From CAZUFB01 sp048173955 (GTDB lineage: Bacteria; Actinomycetota; Coriobacteriia; Coriobacteriales; UMGS124): 38,086 nt of DNA. The notes beneath the pieces were generated by a model. The model had not been told where the DNA came from, made no database searches, and was given only the letters and a program-made list of their open reading frames with translations. Location: NCBI GenBank assembly GCA_048173955.1, contig DBEYOB010000068.1, forward strand, positions 1 through 38,086, in the 5' to 3' direction. Position numbers and translations under genes: made by a program. Below are positions 7,968 to 16,808 of this stretch, piece by piece. Positions within the stretch are counted from its first letter, which is position 1; each line of letters starts with the position of its first letter.

Positions 7968-8522
7968 TCAGAGCAGGCCTTCTTCGTACAGCATGCCGCC
8001 AACCTTGTAGGCGACGTCGGAAAAGGACAGGCCGCGTATGTCGACCGTGTAGTCGGCGGCTGCGCGGTACAGGGGCAGCCGGTGGGCGAACAGCGCCTGG
8101 GAGTGGGCGTAGTCCCCCAGATCGGGGCGAATCTCGGGATGGCAGATGTGCGACAGGGCCTCGTCGAGGTCCAGGTCGAGGAAGACGACCTTCCCCATGC
8201 CGCGCATGAGGGCGACGTTGTCCGCACGCTCGACGATGCCGCCCCCGCACGACACGAGGCAGCTCTTCTCGTGGGAGAGCTGCTCGAGGACCTGGCGCTC
8301 GTAGTGACGGAAGCGCTCCTCCCCCACCGTCTGGAACAGCTCGGCGACCGAGGCGTGCTCGCGGTGGACCACCATGCGGTCGGTGTCGAGGTGGCGGCGG
8401 TTGAAGAGCCTGCCGAGGTTGCGCGCAACCGTCGACTTCCCCGCACCGAGGAAGCCGATGAAGAAGATATGGTCACAGCCTTCGTGCCGTGTGTAGCCCC
8501 CGCCGTCGAGGTGATCTTCCAT
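7968..8522 (-). CDS. aroK: Shikimate kinase
   Basis: A 184-residue kinase that phosphorylates shikimate with ATP in aromatic amino acid synthesis. The P-loop GFLGAGKST is at 23-31, the LDTDRMV acidic pair at 45-51, the substrate-binding CGGG at 92-95 and RLPLYRAAADY near the C-terminus. The first 17 residues are a short extra extension, and the ribosome binding site upstream of this ATG is weak, so the exact start is uncertain. A possible -10 (TAGAAT, minus strand, 8586-8591) lies about 65 nt upstream. The other shikimate-pathway genes that often accompany it are not in the window. Confidence 0.93.
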   Translation of the reverse strand: MEDHLDGGGYTRHEGCDHIFFIGFLGAGKSTVARNLGRLFNRRHLDTDRMVVHREHASVAELFQTVGEERFRHYERQVLEQLSHEKSCLVSCGGGIVERADNVALMRGMGKVVFLDLDLDEALSHICHPEIRPDLGDYAHSQALFAHRLPLYRAAADYTVDIRGLSFSDVAYKVGGMLYEEGLL

Positions 8523-8621
8523 AGCATGCGCCGTCCGTGTGCGCCGCCCCTTTCGGTCCTGGCGGCCATGTTCGTTTCCGCAGCGATTCTACCACCATGC
8601 CCGCCGGTTCATGCGGCGGCA

Positions 8622-9137
8622 TCACGGCGTCAGCGATACGAGCAGACAGGCTCCAGAAGACAGGGCGAGGAACGGCCCGAGCGGCACGGCCCTGCGGCGG
8701 GTGGCAACACCGGCGAGGGCCGCCGCGAGGCAGGCGGCGCAGACGAGGGCGGGTATCATCGGCCCGACCCACAGGGCGAGCGCGGCGGCGAACTTGACGT
8801 CGCCGTAGCCCATGCCGTGCGACCCATCGTGCATGCGCCGCCACAGCGCCTCGAAGCCGAAGCCGGCGAGCAGCGTCGCGAGGGCCCAGGCGAGGCGCTG
8901 CGGCGCAGGGGGCAGGGACGGAAGGACGCCGAGCCCCGCGAGGTCGTGCAAAACGGCCTGAGCGCAGGCCCCTATCGCACAGGCGGCGACGAGCGCGTTG
9001 GGAATGCGCCGGGACCTGAGGTCATAAACCGAGATTGCCGCGCAGCAAACGGCGAACCATACAAGAAGCAGGGCGGACAGCGCAGCCGCAAGCGCGCCCG
9101 CCGCAGGGTCGGACGGGATGTGCCCGACGGTCCCCAC
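8622..9137 (-). CDS. Small A24 family prepilin peptidase
   Basis: A 171-residue integral membrane aspartic peptidase expected to cleave leader peptides of type IV or Tad-type prepilins at the cytoplasmic face. The two catalytic aspartates are recognisable in VYDLRSRRIPN (residues about 38-48) and GMGYGDVKFAAAL. About five hydrophobic segments are visible. The N-terminal zinc/methylase domain of PilD is absent, as in CpaA/TadV and archaeal-type enzymes. The GTG start (9135-9137) has a modest TAGGGG site and begins 7 nt after the yqeG stop. No pilin gene is near, so its substrates are elsewhere. Confidence 0.85.
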   Translation of the reverse strand: MGTVGHIPSDPAAGALAAALSALLLVWFAVCCAAISVYDLRSRRIPNALVAACAIGACAQAVLHDLAGLGVLPSLPPAPQRLAWALATLLAGFGFEALWRRMHDGSHGMGYGDVKFAAALALWVGPMIPALVCAACLAAALAGVATRRRAVPLGPFLALSSGACLLVSLTP

Positions 9138-9144
9138 GGCGCCC

Positions 9145-9657
9145 CTAGCGGGAGGCGCCCGCGTGCCGCTCGGGCTCGAGGCCGTCGAGCACGCGGGCCT
9201 CGAACTTGCGCAGCACGAGGGTGTGGGCGAGGTCGACCTCGGTCTGGGGCTGGACGAGCACCGTGTCGATGCCGGCGAGCTTGCCGCCGAGCAGGTCGGT
9301 GAAGACCTGGTCGCCCAGAAGCAGCGCCTCCGCGCGCCTGACGCCGAGCTTGCGCAGGGCGTGCCACAGGGCGAAGGGAAGCGGTTTGGCAGCTCGCGAG
9401 ACCAGGGCGGCGCCGAACGCGTCGGCGTCGGGGCGGACGTTGCGCGCCCAGTTGTTGGAGACGAAGCACAGGGCGAAGCCGAGCTCGCGGGCCCGTCCGA
9501 GCCAGCATGCGACCTCGTACGGGACGACCTTGGTGTCGCGCGGCACGATGGTGTTGTCGCGGTCGAGCAGAAGCGCGCGCTTGCCGGCGCGCCTCTGCTC
9601 GTCGAGGTCGACGACCGTGACGTTCTCCACGTAGCGCATCGGGGTCAAAAATCCCAT
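9145..9657 (-). CDS. yqeG: YqeG family HAD-IIIA phosphatase
   Basis: A 170-residue HAD-superfamily protein. Motif I is LLLDRDNTIV (residues about 29-38), motif II is the VSNN region, and motif III/IV is LLGDQVFTDLLG. This is the YqeG (TIGR01668) pattern found in Gram-positive bacteria; related eukaryotic and cyanobacterial proteins act on phosphatidylglycerophosphate, but the substrate here is unproven. The ribosome binding site is weak, and the gene begins 13 nt after mltG, so translation may be coupled. Confidence 0.87.
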   Translation of the reverse strand: MGFLTPMRYVENVTVVDLDEQRRAGKRALLLDRDNTIVPRDTKVVPYEVACWLGRARELGFALCFVSNNWARNVRPDADAFGAALVSRAAKPLPFALWHALRKLGVRRAEALLLGDQVFTDLLGGKLAGIDTVLVQPQTEVDLAHTLVLRKFEARVLDGLEPERHAGASR

Positions 9658-9670
9658 CGCGACGGCCCCG

Positions 9671-10930
9671 CTACGCTATGCCCGCGGCCTGGTTGTAGGC
9701 GGCGAAGGCCGCCGCGAACTCCTCGTCGGTGGTGCAGAACGTGTGGGTCCCGTCCAGCGCGGGCGCCGCGACGTAGTAGAGGTAGCCGGTCGCCGCAGGG
9801 GCGAGCGCCGCCTGGATGGAATCGAGAGACGGCGAGCAGATCGGCGCCGGCGGCAACCCGGTGTTGTTGTAGATGTCCCACTCGGGATGCTGGGAGGCGA
9901 CAGTCGCAAGGTCGTCGTTAGTGATGAGGTCGCTCTTGTTGAGGACGTAGGCGATGACGGCGTCGATCTGGATCGGCATGCCGGCGTTGAGGCGGTTCAC
10001 GATGACGGAGGAGACGAGCGGGCGCTCGTCGGCGACCGCGGTCTCGCGCTCGATGAGCGACGCCAGGACGAGAATCTGATACTGGCTGAGTACCGTGCCG
10101 TCGGCGAGGGAGACCGTGTTCCAGTTGAGCGAGGCGGTCTCGGTCTGGAACTGCTGGAGCATGGTGCGGATGACCGTGTCGGCGGTCACCCCCTCGGCGA
10201 AGGTGTAGGTGAGCGGGAAGAGGAAGCCCTCGAGTGAGTCGTTGTAGGCGTTCGCGAGGAACGTGAACTCGCCGACGTAGTTGGAGGCCTTGGCCTGGGC
10301 GAGGAAGTCGGCGGCGGGTATCCCGAGCACCTCCTCGACGCGCTGTGCGGTCTGCTCGATGGTGAGGCCTTCGGGGATCGTGAGCGAGACGCCCGAAGCC
10401 TCGGGGCCCTGGACGAGCATCTCGACGATCGAGCTGTAGTCTGCGCCGCGGTCGAACGTGTACGTTCCCGCCTTGAGCGCCTCGCCGGCGTCGAGCTGGG
10501 TCACGGTCTGCATGAACTCCGTGGTGCTTGCGATGACGCCGTTGTCGCGCAGAATCTGGGAGATGTCGCCCGCGCCGTAGCCGCTCGGGATCGTCAGGGT
10601 GACGCTCCCCTCGAGCTGGACCTCGGAGGGCGCCTCGGAGCAGCTGCGGACGCCGAGCACGATGCCGACCCCCATCGCCGCGAGGAGCACGACGATGGCC
10701 GCGGCGACAATCAGCGTCTTCCTTCTGTCCCGGGGCACCGCGGAGCCCGCATGCGCCGCGTAGGTCCTCATGGCGCCGGTCGAATCGGGTGAAAGCGCGT
10801 CCGACGGCCTTCTGCGCTGGGACGACCCGTAGTGGTTCATCGCACGCGCGCTGTTGTCGAACCGGGCTCCCGAGCCCTGCTCGACGTCGTTGGACCTGAG
10901 TTGGCGGGGGTCGATCGGTTTGAGGCTCAT
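9671..10930 (-). CDS. mltG: Endolytic murein transglycosylase MltG
   Basis: A 419-residue membrane-anchored enzyme that cuts nascent glycan strands and so ends their elongation. It has a cytoplasmic N-terminus of about 70 residues, longer than in many homologues, one transmembrane helix at 71-94, a LysM-like region, and the YceG catalytic domain with ASLIERETAV; the catalytic glutamate is residue 294. Further family marks are NTGLPPAPICSP and ALAPAATGYLYYVA. Its ATG overlaps the ruvX stop as ATGA, and GGGAG lies just upstream, which indicates translational coupling. Confidence 0.93.
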   Translation of the reverse strand: MSLKPIDPRQLRSNDVEQGSGARFDNSARAMNHYGSSQRRRPSDALSPDSTGAMRTYAAHAGSAVPRDRRKTLIVAAAIVVLLAAMGVGIVLGVRSCSEAPSEVQLEGSVTLTIPSGYGAGDISQILRDNGVIASTTEFMQTVTQLDAGEALKAGTYTFDRGADYSSIVEMLVQGPEASGVSLTIPEGLTIEQTAQRVEEVLGIPAADFLAQAKASNYVGEFTFLANAYNDSLEGFLFPLTYTFAEGVTADTVIRTMLQQFQTETASLNWNTVSLADGTVLSQYQILVLASLIERETAVADERPLVSSVIVNRLNAGMPIQIDAVIAYVLNKSDLITNDDLATVASQHPEWDIYNNTGLPPAPICSPSLDSIQAALAPAATGYLYYVAAPALDGTHTFCTTDEEFAAAFAAYNQAAGIA

Positions 10931-11358
10931 GAGTCTCCCATCGTCTCGTGCGCGCGCCTGTCGATCCAGGTCTGGAGGAACAGAGAGGCGGCGATGCAGT
11001 CGAGCTTGCCGCGCATCTGGCGTTCGGTCAGACCCTGCTCGTGCAGGATGCGCTTTGCCTGGGTTGACGAGAGGCGCTCGTCGACGAACTCGACGTCGAG
11101 TCCGGTGCGCCGTGCCACTCCCCGGGCTATGCCCTCTATGCGCTGCGCCTGCGGTCCGCTCTCCCCCGCCATGGTGAGGGGGCGGCCGACGACGAGCATC
11201 TCGGGCTCATAGTCTTCCAATATCGTCTTGAAGGGCGCCGCCATGCCCTCGACGTCGGCGAGCGCGACGACCTTGAGCGGCAGCGCGACGCCATGGGCCG
11301 TGTCGGCGTACGCGACGCCGACACGCTTCTGCCCGATGTCGAGTGCGATGGCGCGCAC
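10927..11358 (-). CDS. ruvX: Putative pre-16S rRNA nuclease / Holliday junction resolvase-like (YqgF)
   Basis: A 143-residue RNase H-fold protein of the YqgF/RuvX family, thought to mature the 16S rRNA 5' end. It shows the LDIGQKRVGVAYAD motif near the N-terminus, VVGRPLTMAGE in the middle and FVDERLSSTQAKRIL with the conserved acidic and arginine residues. The start is GTG, three bases after the alaS stop, with a weak AGGG site, so it probably relies on coupling. It lies between alaS and mltG, which is the usual order. Confidence 0.95.
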   Translation of the reverse strand: MRAIALDIGQKRVGVAYADTAHGVALPLKVVALADVEGMAAPFKTILEDYEPEMLVVGRPLTMAGESGPQAQRIEGIARGVARRTGLDVEFVDERLSSTQAKRILHEQGLTERQMRGKLDCIAASLFLQTWIDRRAHETMGDS

Positions 11359-11361
11359 GCC

Positions 11362-13989
11362 CTATGCACCCGCCGTGAGCAGGGTGCGGGCCTGGTCGAG
11401 GGCGCCGTCGAGGCCTGAGGCGTCCTTGCCGCCCGCCTGCGCCATCTGGGGACGGCCGCCGCCACCACCCTTGACCGCCTTTGCAATCGCCTTGATGACG
11501 GAGCCGGCGTTGAACCCGCGGGCAACCGCCTCGTCGGTGCCGGCCGCCATGAGCAGCGGGGAGCCGGAATCGGTCACCGTGCCCAAGACGCACGCCCCGG
11601 ACTCGCCCAGACGGTCGCGCACCAGGTCCCACACCTCACGCAGACCCTCGGCGTCGAGCCCGTCGATGCGGGCCACGGCGACGGGGTAGCCGGCGTCGAG
11701 GACGGCGTCGAGGACGGCGTCGACCTGGGAGGCAGCCGAAGCGGCCTTGGCCTTCTTCTCGGCATCTTCGTAGGCCTTGATCGTCGCCAGGTTTTCGGCG
11801 ACGCGCTTCGCGACGTCGCGCGCGGGGACCTTGAGGGCGTCGGCCGCCTCGTTGAGGACGCGCTCCTCCTCGTTGAGGTGCGCAAGCGCGTCGAACGAGG
11901 TGACCGCCTCGATGCGGCGCACGTTGGCGGCGACGGAACCCTCGGAGACGACCTTGAACAGGCCGATCTCGGCGCTGTTGGCAACATGGGTGCCGCCGCA
12001 CAGCTCGCGTGAGAAGCCCTCGACGTCGACCACGCGGACCTCGTCGCCGTACTTCTCGCCGAACAGTGCCATAGCCCCCGAGGCGCGCGCTGCCTCGATC
12101 CCCATCGTCTTCGCGGAGACGGGAAGGGCGGCCATCACCTTGGCGTTGACGATGCGCTCGACCTCCTCGATCTCGGCACGCGTCATAGCCTGGAAGTGCG
12201 TGAAGTCGAAGCGCAGGCGGTCGGGGGCGACGAGGGAGCCCGCCTGGTTGACGTGCGTCCCAAGCACCTGGCGCAGGGCGGCGTGCAGGATGTGGGTCGC
12301 GGTGTGGTTGCGGGCGATGCGGGCGCGGCGCATACGGTCGACCGAGGCGCGACAGGGGTCGCCGACGTGCACCGTGCCCGACAGCACCTTGCAGCGGTGC
12401 ACGGTGAGGACCTTCTCCGCAAAGGTGGTGTCGAGGACCTGGAGCTTGAACCCGTCGCCCTCGATGGTGCCGGTGTCGCCCACCTGGCCGCCCTTCTCGC
12501 CGTAGAACGGCGTGCGGGGAAGCAAGACGTCGACCTCGCCTCCCGCGGACGCCTCGTCGACGGCCGCCTCGTCGGCCACGAGGGCGCGGATCTCGGTCTC
12601 GCAGGAGTCCTCGCCGTAGCCGACGAACTCGTCGCTCTTGAACTTGTCGGCGAGGGCGACCCACACGGTGTCGAACTTGCCCCAGACGACGTCCTTGACC
12701 TGGGAGCGGGCGCGTTCGCGCTGGGCCTGCATCTCGGACTCGAAGCCGTCGTGGTCGACGCCGTGGCCCGCCGCCTCGGCGATCTCGACCGTGAGGTCGA
12801 AGGGGAAGCCGTAGGTGTCGTGCAGCTTGAAGGCGGTCGACCCGTCGAGCGTCGCGCCGGACAGAAGCTTGCCGAGCGCCTCCTGGAGGTAGGCCGACCC
12901 GGTGCGCAGCGTCACCGAGAAGCGGTCCTCCTCGGAGCGCACGATGCGGCGGATGAGGTCGGCGTTCTCGACGATCTCGGGATAGGCGGAGCCCATCTCG
13001 CGCACCACCTCGTCGACGTAGGAACCGATGAAGGCCCCCTCGACGCCGAGCATGCGGGCGTGGTAGACCGCGCGGCGCAGAAGGCGTCGCAGGACGTAGC
13101 CCCTGCCCTCGTTGGAGGGGAGGATGCCGTCGCCGATCATGAAGGTGACGGCGCGCCCGTGGTCGGCGAGGATGCGCAGCGACATGTCGGTCTTGGGGTC
13201 CTCGCCGTATGCCCTGCCGGTCAGGCGCTCACCGAGGGTGATGAGGCCGCGCATGAGGTCGCCGTCGTAGTTGGCCGACTTGCCCTGCATGATCGCCGTG
13301 ATGCGCTCGAGGCCCATACCGGTGTCGATGTTGCGGTGCGGCAGCTCCGGCATGGAGCCGTCCTCCTGGCGGTCGTACTGCGTGAAAACGAGGTTCCAGA
13401 ACTCGAGGTAGCGGTCGCAGTCGCAACCCGGCTTGCAGTCAGGGCTGCCGCATCCGACCTCGGCGCCCTGGTCATAGTAGATCTCGGAGCAGGGGCCGCA
13501 GGGGCCGGTGGGACCGGCGGCCCAGAAGTTGTCGTCCTCGCCCAGGCGGGAAATGTGGTCCTCGGGGACGCCGAGGTCGCGCCAGATGTCGTGGGCGTCG
13601 TCGTCGGTGGTGAAGATGGTGAAGTAGAGGCGATCGAGCGGCAGGCCCAGGTAGTCGGGGCTCGTGATGAACTCGAACGCCCACTCGCACGCCTGGCGCT
13701 TGGTGTAGCCGCCGAAGCCGAAGTTGCCGAGCATCTCGAAGAACGAGAGGTGGCGGCCGTCCTTGCCGATGTCGTCGATGTCGTTGGTGCGCAGGCACTT
13801 CTGGCAGGAGCACGCGCCGATCTCCTCCATGGTCTTCTTGCCAAGGTAGTACTGCTTGAACTGGTTCATGCCGGCGTTGGCCAGAAGCAGCGACGGGTCG
13901 TCGGGGATGAGCGAGGACGACGCGACGCGGCGGCAGCCCTTCTCTTCGAAGAACTTGAGGAAGAGCTCGCGGATTTCAGCGGACTTCAA
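11362..13989 (-). CDS. alaS: Alanyl-tRNA synthetase
   Basis: An 875-residue class II synthetase that charges tRNA-Ala. The N-terminal catalytic domain starts KSAEIRELFLKFFEEKGC and contains NAGMNQFKQYYLG and GMGLERI. The editing domain has the zinc ligands HTATHILHAALR and CGGTHVANS. A C-terminal oligomerisation domain follows (to GGGGGRPQMAQAGG). The length is normal. Translation starts at TTG (13987-13989) with AAAGGAG 9 nt upstream; no better ATG or GTG start exists. I looked for a T-box leader in the 170 bp upstream and did not find one. Confidence 0.97.
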   Translation of the reverse strand: MKSAEIRELFLKFFEEKGCRRVASSSLIPDDPSLLLANAGMNQFKQYYLGKKTMEEIGACSCQKCLRTNDIDDIGKDGRHLSFFEMLGNFGFGGYTKRQACEWAFEFITSPDYLGLPLDRLYFTIFTTDDDAHDIWRDLGVPEDHISRLGEDDNFWAAGPTGPCGPCSEIYYDQGAEVGCGSPDCKPGCDCDRYLEFWNLVFTQYDRQEDGSMPELPHRNIDTGMGLERITAIMQGKSANYDGDLMRGLITLGERLTGRAYGEDPKTDMSLRILADHGRAVTFMIGDGILPSNEGRGYVLRRLLRRAVYHARMLGVEGAFIGSYVDEVVREMGSAYPEIVENADLIRRIVRSEEDRFSVTLRTGSAYLQEALGKLLSGATLDGSTAFKLHDTYGFPFDLTVEIAEAAGHGVDHDGFESEMQAQRERARSQVKDVVWGKFDTVWVALADKFKSDEFVGYGEDSCETEIRALVADEAAVDEASAGGEVDVLLPRTPFYGEKGGQVGDTGTIEGDGFKLQVLDTTFAEKVLTVHRCKVLSGTVHVGDPCRASVDRMRRARIARNHTATHILHAALRQVLGTHVNQAGSLVAPDRLRFDFTHFQAMTRAEIEEVERIVNAKVMAALPVSAKTMGIEAARASGAMALFGEKYGDEVRVVDVEGFSRELCGGTHVANSAEIGLFKVVSEGSVAANVRRIEAVTSFDALAHLNEEERVLNEAADALKVPARDVAKRVAENLATIKAYEDAEKKAKAASAASQVDAVLDAVLDAGYPVAVARIDGLDAEGLREVWDLVRDRLGESGACVLGTVTDSGSPLLMAAGTDEAVARGFNAGSVIKAIAKAVKGGGGGRPQMAQAGGKDASGLDGALDQARTLLTAGA

Positions 13990-14159
13990 CGTACCTGTCT
14001 CCTTTACCTATGCGCCGTCCCATGCGGGAGGCGCGACCATGCGCACATATGGCTTCACAGTTTAACGTCGTGGCGCGCGTGATATGCGGCAGGCCCGCGA
14101 TGAGCCCGCCGCAGGGGCGCCGGTTCCACAGTTTCTCAACCGAACGCGGGGCGCGGACG

Positions 14160-15593
14160 CTACTCCCCCGCAGGCCTGTCCCGCTCGGCCGCCCCCTCGT
14201 CGGGCGGCTCCGCCCCGCCGGCCGCGGCGGAATCCGCGGGGTCTGGCGGGACGCGGTCGGAGCCCGCCTGCTCGGCGCGCTTGCGGGCGACCTCCTCGCG
14301 GATGCGCGGCGGGACGCCCTTGTCCCCCTCGATGTCGACGCCCAGAGCGTCGCAGGCCGGGCGCGGGTTGCCCTCAGCGTCGCAGAAGCGCTCGCCCTTG
14401 AAGATGGCGCCGTCCTTGCTGACGAGCTGGCGCCCCGTCTTCTTCTCGAAGTAGTAGACGAAGACGCCCTTGACGGCGGCGGTGAGGGGCACGGCGAGGA
14501 TCATGCCGACGATGCCGCCGATCGAGCCGCCCGCGACGAGGGCGATGATCACCAGGGCCGGGTGCAGCGACACGGCGGACTGCATGACCTTGGGGGAAAC
14601 GAACGAGTCGGTGAACTGCTGGGCGCACACCGTGATGACGATCGACAGGATGGCGGGGCCCCATCCCACGGTGAGGCCCACGATGAACGCCAGCCCGCCG
14701 CCGACCCAGGGGCCGATATAGGGGATGACGTTGAGGACCGCAGTGGTGAGGCCGAGCAGCCCCGAGTAGGGAACCCCGAGGATCCAGTAGCCGACGCCCG
14801 CAATGAGGCCCGTGCAGGACGACGTGATGAGCAGGCCCTTCAGGTAGCCGCCGAGCGAGCGGCCGAACACCGACGTCACGATGCGGTAGTCGTTGCCCAC
14901 GCGCGGGCCCGCGATGGTCGACAGCTCGTGCTCGATGCGCGGGAAATCCTTTGCGAGCCAGAACGAGACCACGACGGCCATCGAGAAGGACACGACGGCC
15001 GAGACGGTGCCCGAGACGCCGCGAAGCAGCCCGTCGCCGACGGCGGAGACGAGCGTGCTGCCGATGCGCTCGACCGACTGGCCGAAATCGACGAGCATCG
15101 AGGAAATCTGGTCGCGCACGGCGGGGTCGAGGCGGTCGAAGTAGGCGACGAGGCTGTCCCAGGTCTGCTGCACGTCGCCCACGTAGCCCGGGATCGCCTT
15201 GGCGAGGGCGACCACCTGGTCGGTGATGGGCGGCAGCATGGCGACGAACAGGAGCAGGGCGACGACGGCGAGGACGAGCAGGCCGATGAGCGTGCCGAGC
15301 AGGCGCGGCACGTGGAAGCGGCGGTCGAGGAAGTTCACGATCGGGGCGTAGATGAACGCCATGAGGGCGCCCGCGAACAGGACCGAGAGGGCGTCCCAGA
15401 TCCTGCCGAAGGCGAGCGACACGGCGATGATGATGATGCCGATGCCGATGTAGCCCCAGACGCGGACGGCGCGCGAGCCGTAGCGGCGCAGTCGGATGTC
15501 CATCGCCTCGTTCCACTCCGGCGAGCCCGGCTCGGTGAACGTTGCAGAGGGCACGTGCGCCGTCGGCGTGCCTCCCTCGCGGTTGGCGCCCAT
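14160..15593 (-). CDS. AI-2E family transporter
   Basis: A 477-residue polytopic membrane protein of the AI-2E/PerM family (PF01594). Roughly eight hydrophobic helices are visible, including the paired segments near the N-terminus, the long amphipathic region between them, and the hallmark NVIPYIGPWVGGG and GGSIGGIVGMILAVPLTA. Members export various small molecules or act as Na+/H+ antiporters, so autoinducer transport should not be assumed. About 40 cytoplasmic residues precede the first helix, and an acidic, Pro-rich tail of about 80 residues follows the last. Its ATG overlaps the sigma-factor stop by one base (TGATG). Confidence 0.88.
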   Translation of the reverse strand: MGANREGGTPTAHVPSATFTEPGSPEWNEAMDIRLRRYGSRAVRVWGYIGIGIIIIAVSLAFGRIWDALSVLFAGALMAFIYAPIVNFLDRRFHVPRLLGTLIGLLVLAVVALLLFVAMLPPITDQVVALAKAIPGYVGDVQQTWDSLVAYFDRLDPAVRDQISSMLVDFGQSVERIGSTLVSAVGDGLLRGVSGTVSAVVSFSMAVVVSFWLAKDFPRIEHELSTIAGPRVGNDYRIVTSVFGRSLGGYLKGLLITSSCTGLIAGVGYWILGVPYSGLLGLTTAVLNVIPYIGPWVGGGLAFIVGLTVGWGPAILSIVITVCAQQFTDSFVSPKVMQSAVSLHPALVIIALVAGGSIGGIVGMILAVPLTAAVKGVFVYYFEKKTGRQLVSKDGAIFKGERFCDAEGNPRPACDALGVDIEGDKGVPPRIREEVARKRAEQAGSDRVPPDPADSAAAGGAEPPDEGAAERDRPAGE

Positions 15594-16387
15594 CAGTACC
15601 CGCCTTCGTTCGGAGAGATCTTCTCCTGCATGCGCTTCAGCGTCCTTCTCAAAAGGCGCGAGACCTGCACCTGGCTGATGCCGAGCTTGTCGGCGATCTC
15701 GGCCTGGGTGAGGCCGAGCACGAAGCGCAGGCGGACGACCTCCTGCTCCTTGGGCGTGAACTCGCGCAGGACGCGGTCGAGCACCATGCGGTCGTCCGAG
15801 GAGGCGAGGTCCTCGTCGGTCTGGCCGTAGCGGTCGATCACGCTCGGCATGTCGTCCTCGTCTGAACCGCCGACCTCGAGAGGGACGCTCGAGTACGCCT
15901 CGCCGGACTCCATCGCCTCGAGGACCTCGTCGACCGAAGCACCCAGGAAGTCGGCGATCTCGTCGACCGTCGGCGTGTGCTGGAGCTGCTGCGTCAGGGT
16001 GTCGGTCGCCTGGTTCACCTTCGCGGAAAGCTCCTGCAGGCGCCGGGGGACGCGGACCGACCAGCCCTTGTCGCGGAAATGCCGCTTGATCTCGCCGAGG
16101 ATCGTGGGGGTGGCGTACGTCGTGAACTCGAGCCCGCGCTCGGGCTCGAAGTGGTCGATGGCCTTGATGAGGCCGATGGTGCCCACCTGCACAAGGTCCT
16201 CGAGCGGCTCGCCGCGGTTGTTGAACTTGGCCGCCAGGAAGCGCACGAGGTTCAGGTGGTTCACGATGAGCTGCTCGCGCGCCTCCTCGTCGCCCTCCCT
16301 CTTGTAGCGCCTGAACAGCTCGCGGGTGCGCGTCTTGTCCCACACGAGCTTTTGGCCGGTGCGGTTCTCAGCGGGCATCTTCGCCAC
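15593..16387 (-). CDS. SigB/SigF-type RNA polymerase sigma factor
   Basis: A 264-residue group 3 sigma-70 factor. Region 2 is present (LIVNHLNLVRFLAAKFN, LVQVGTIGLIKAIDHFEPERG, FTTYATPTILGEIKRHFRD), as are region 3 (SVRVPRRLQEL) and region 4 (FTPKEQEVVRLRFVLGLTQAEIADKLGISQVQVSRLL). This is the SigB/F/G family that serves stress or developmental responses and is normally held by an RsbW or SpoIIAB partner; such a gene lies directly upstream and overlaps it. The start is probably GTG at 16387 with AAGGGG 4 nt upstream; ATG at 16378 is the alternative. Confidence 0.93.
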   Translation of the reverse strand: MAKMPAENRTGQKLVWDKTRTRELFRRYKREGDEEAREQLIVNHLNLVRFLAAKFNNRGEPLEDLVQVGTIGLIKAIDHFEPERGLEFTTYATPTILGEIKRHFRDKGWSVRVPRRLQELSAKVNQATDTLTQQLQHTPTVDEIADFLGASVDEVLEAMESGEAYSSVPLEVGGSDEDDMPSVIDRYGQTDEDLASSDDRMVLDRVLREFTPKEQEVVRLRFVLGLTQAEIADKLGISQVQVSRLLRRTLKRMQEKISPNEGGY

Positions 16388-16769
16388 CGATCCCCTTGTA
16401 GAGGTGCATGCGGCCGTCGGGCGCGTCGCCGATGACGCACTCGTCGCACATCGCCTCGAGGATGAACGCGGCGTACACGAGGGCGGGCTCGCGGTCGTCC
16501 TCGGTCACCGGCTGCTCTCCGAGCTCGAAGTCCATGGCGAGCCCGTCGGGCCCGATGGAGAACTCGACGCGCAGCGTCCCGGAGACGCCGGTCGCGCACG
16601 CGTAGACGAACGCCTCCTCGGCGGCCATGCGGACGTCGTCGACGTCGTCGACGTTGAGGCCGGCGATCGAGGCAAGGTTGGCCGCCGTCATACGCACGAC
16701 GCGCGCGTAGCGCGGAAGCGCCGGGACCTCGAGCACGGTGGTTTCGATCGGCTCCCTGGAATGCTGCAT
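16368..16769 (-). CDS. RsbW-like anti-sigma factor with degenerate ATP site
   Basis: A 133-residue protein placed as the anti-sigma partner of the downstream sigma factor, which it overlaps by 10 to 20 nt. The order of elements fits a small GHKL/HATPase_c_2 domain: helix DDVDDVRMAAEEAFVYA as the N-box, a central sheet (LRVEFSIGPDGLAMDFEL), and a last helix (ALVYAAFILEAMCDECVI). However, the Mg-binding N-box asparagine is a tyrosine (residue 56), and neither the DxGxG box nor the glycine-rich lid is visible. It may bind the sigma factor without acting as a kinase. GAGGAG lies about 10 nt upstream. No RsbV-type antagonist gene is adjacent. Confidence 0.75.
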   Translation of the reverse strand: MQHSREPIETTVLEVPALPRYARVVRMTAANLASIAGLNVDDVDDVRMAAEEAFVYACATGVSGTLRVEFSIGPDGLAMDFELGEQPVTEDDREPALVYAAFILEAMCDECVIGDAPDGRMHLYKGIGGEDAR

Positions 16770-16808
16770 GGAAATCTACTCTCCTCGTATCGTGTCGCGG
16801 GCGAAGCG

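Noticed and set aside
12196..14082. A 628-residue open frame on the plus strand opposite alaS
   Set aside because: Same mirror-image composition and no motif; alaS on the other strand is certain. Similar long frames at 1-1938 and 16326-19520 were rejected for the same reason.
13990..14159. T-box or other amino-acid-sensing leader before alaS
   Set aside because: I found no T-box sequence (the conserved antiterminator bulge) and no terminator with T-run in the 170 bp. The same was true of the trpS leader.
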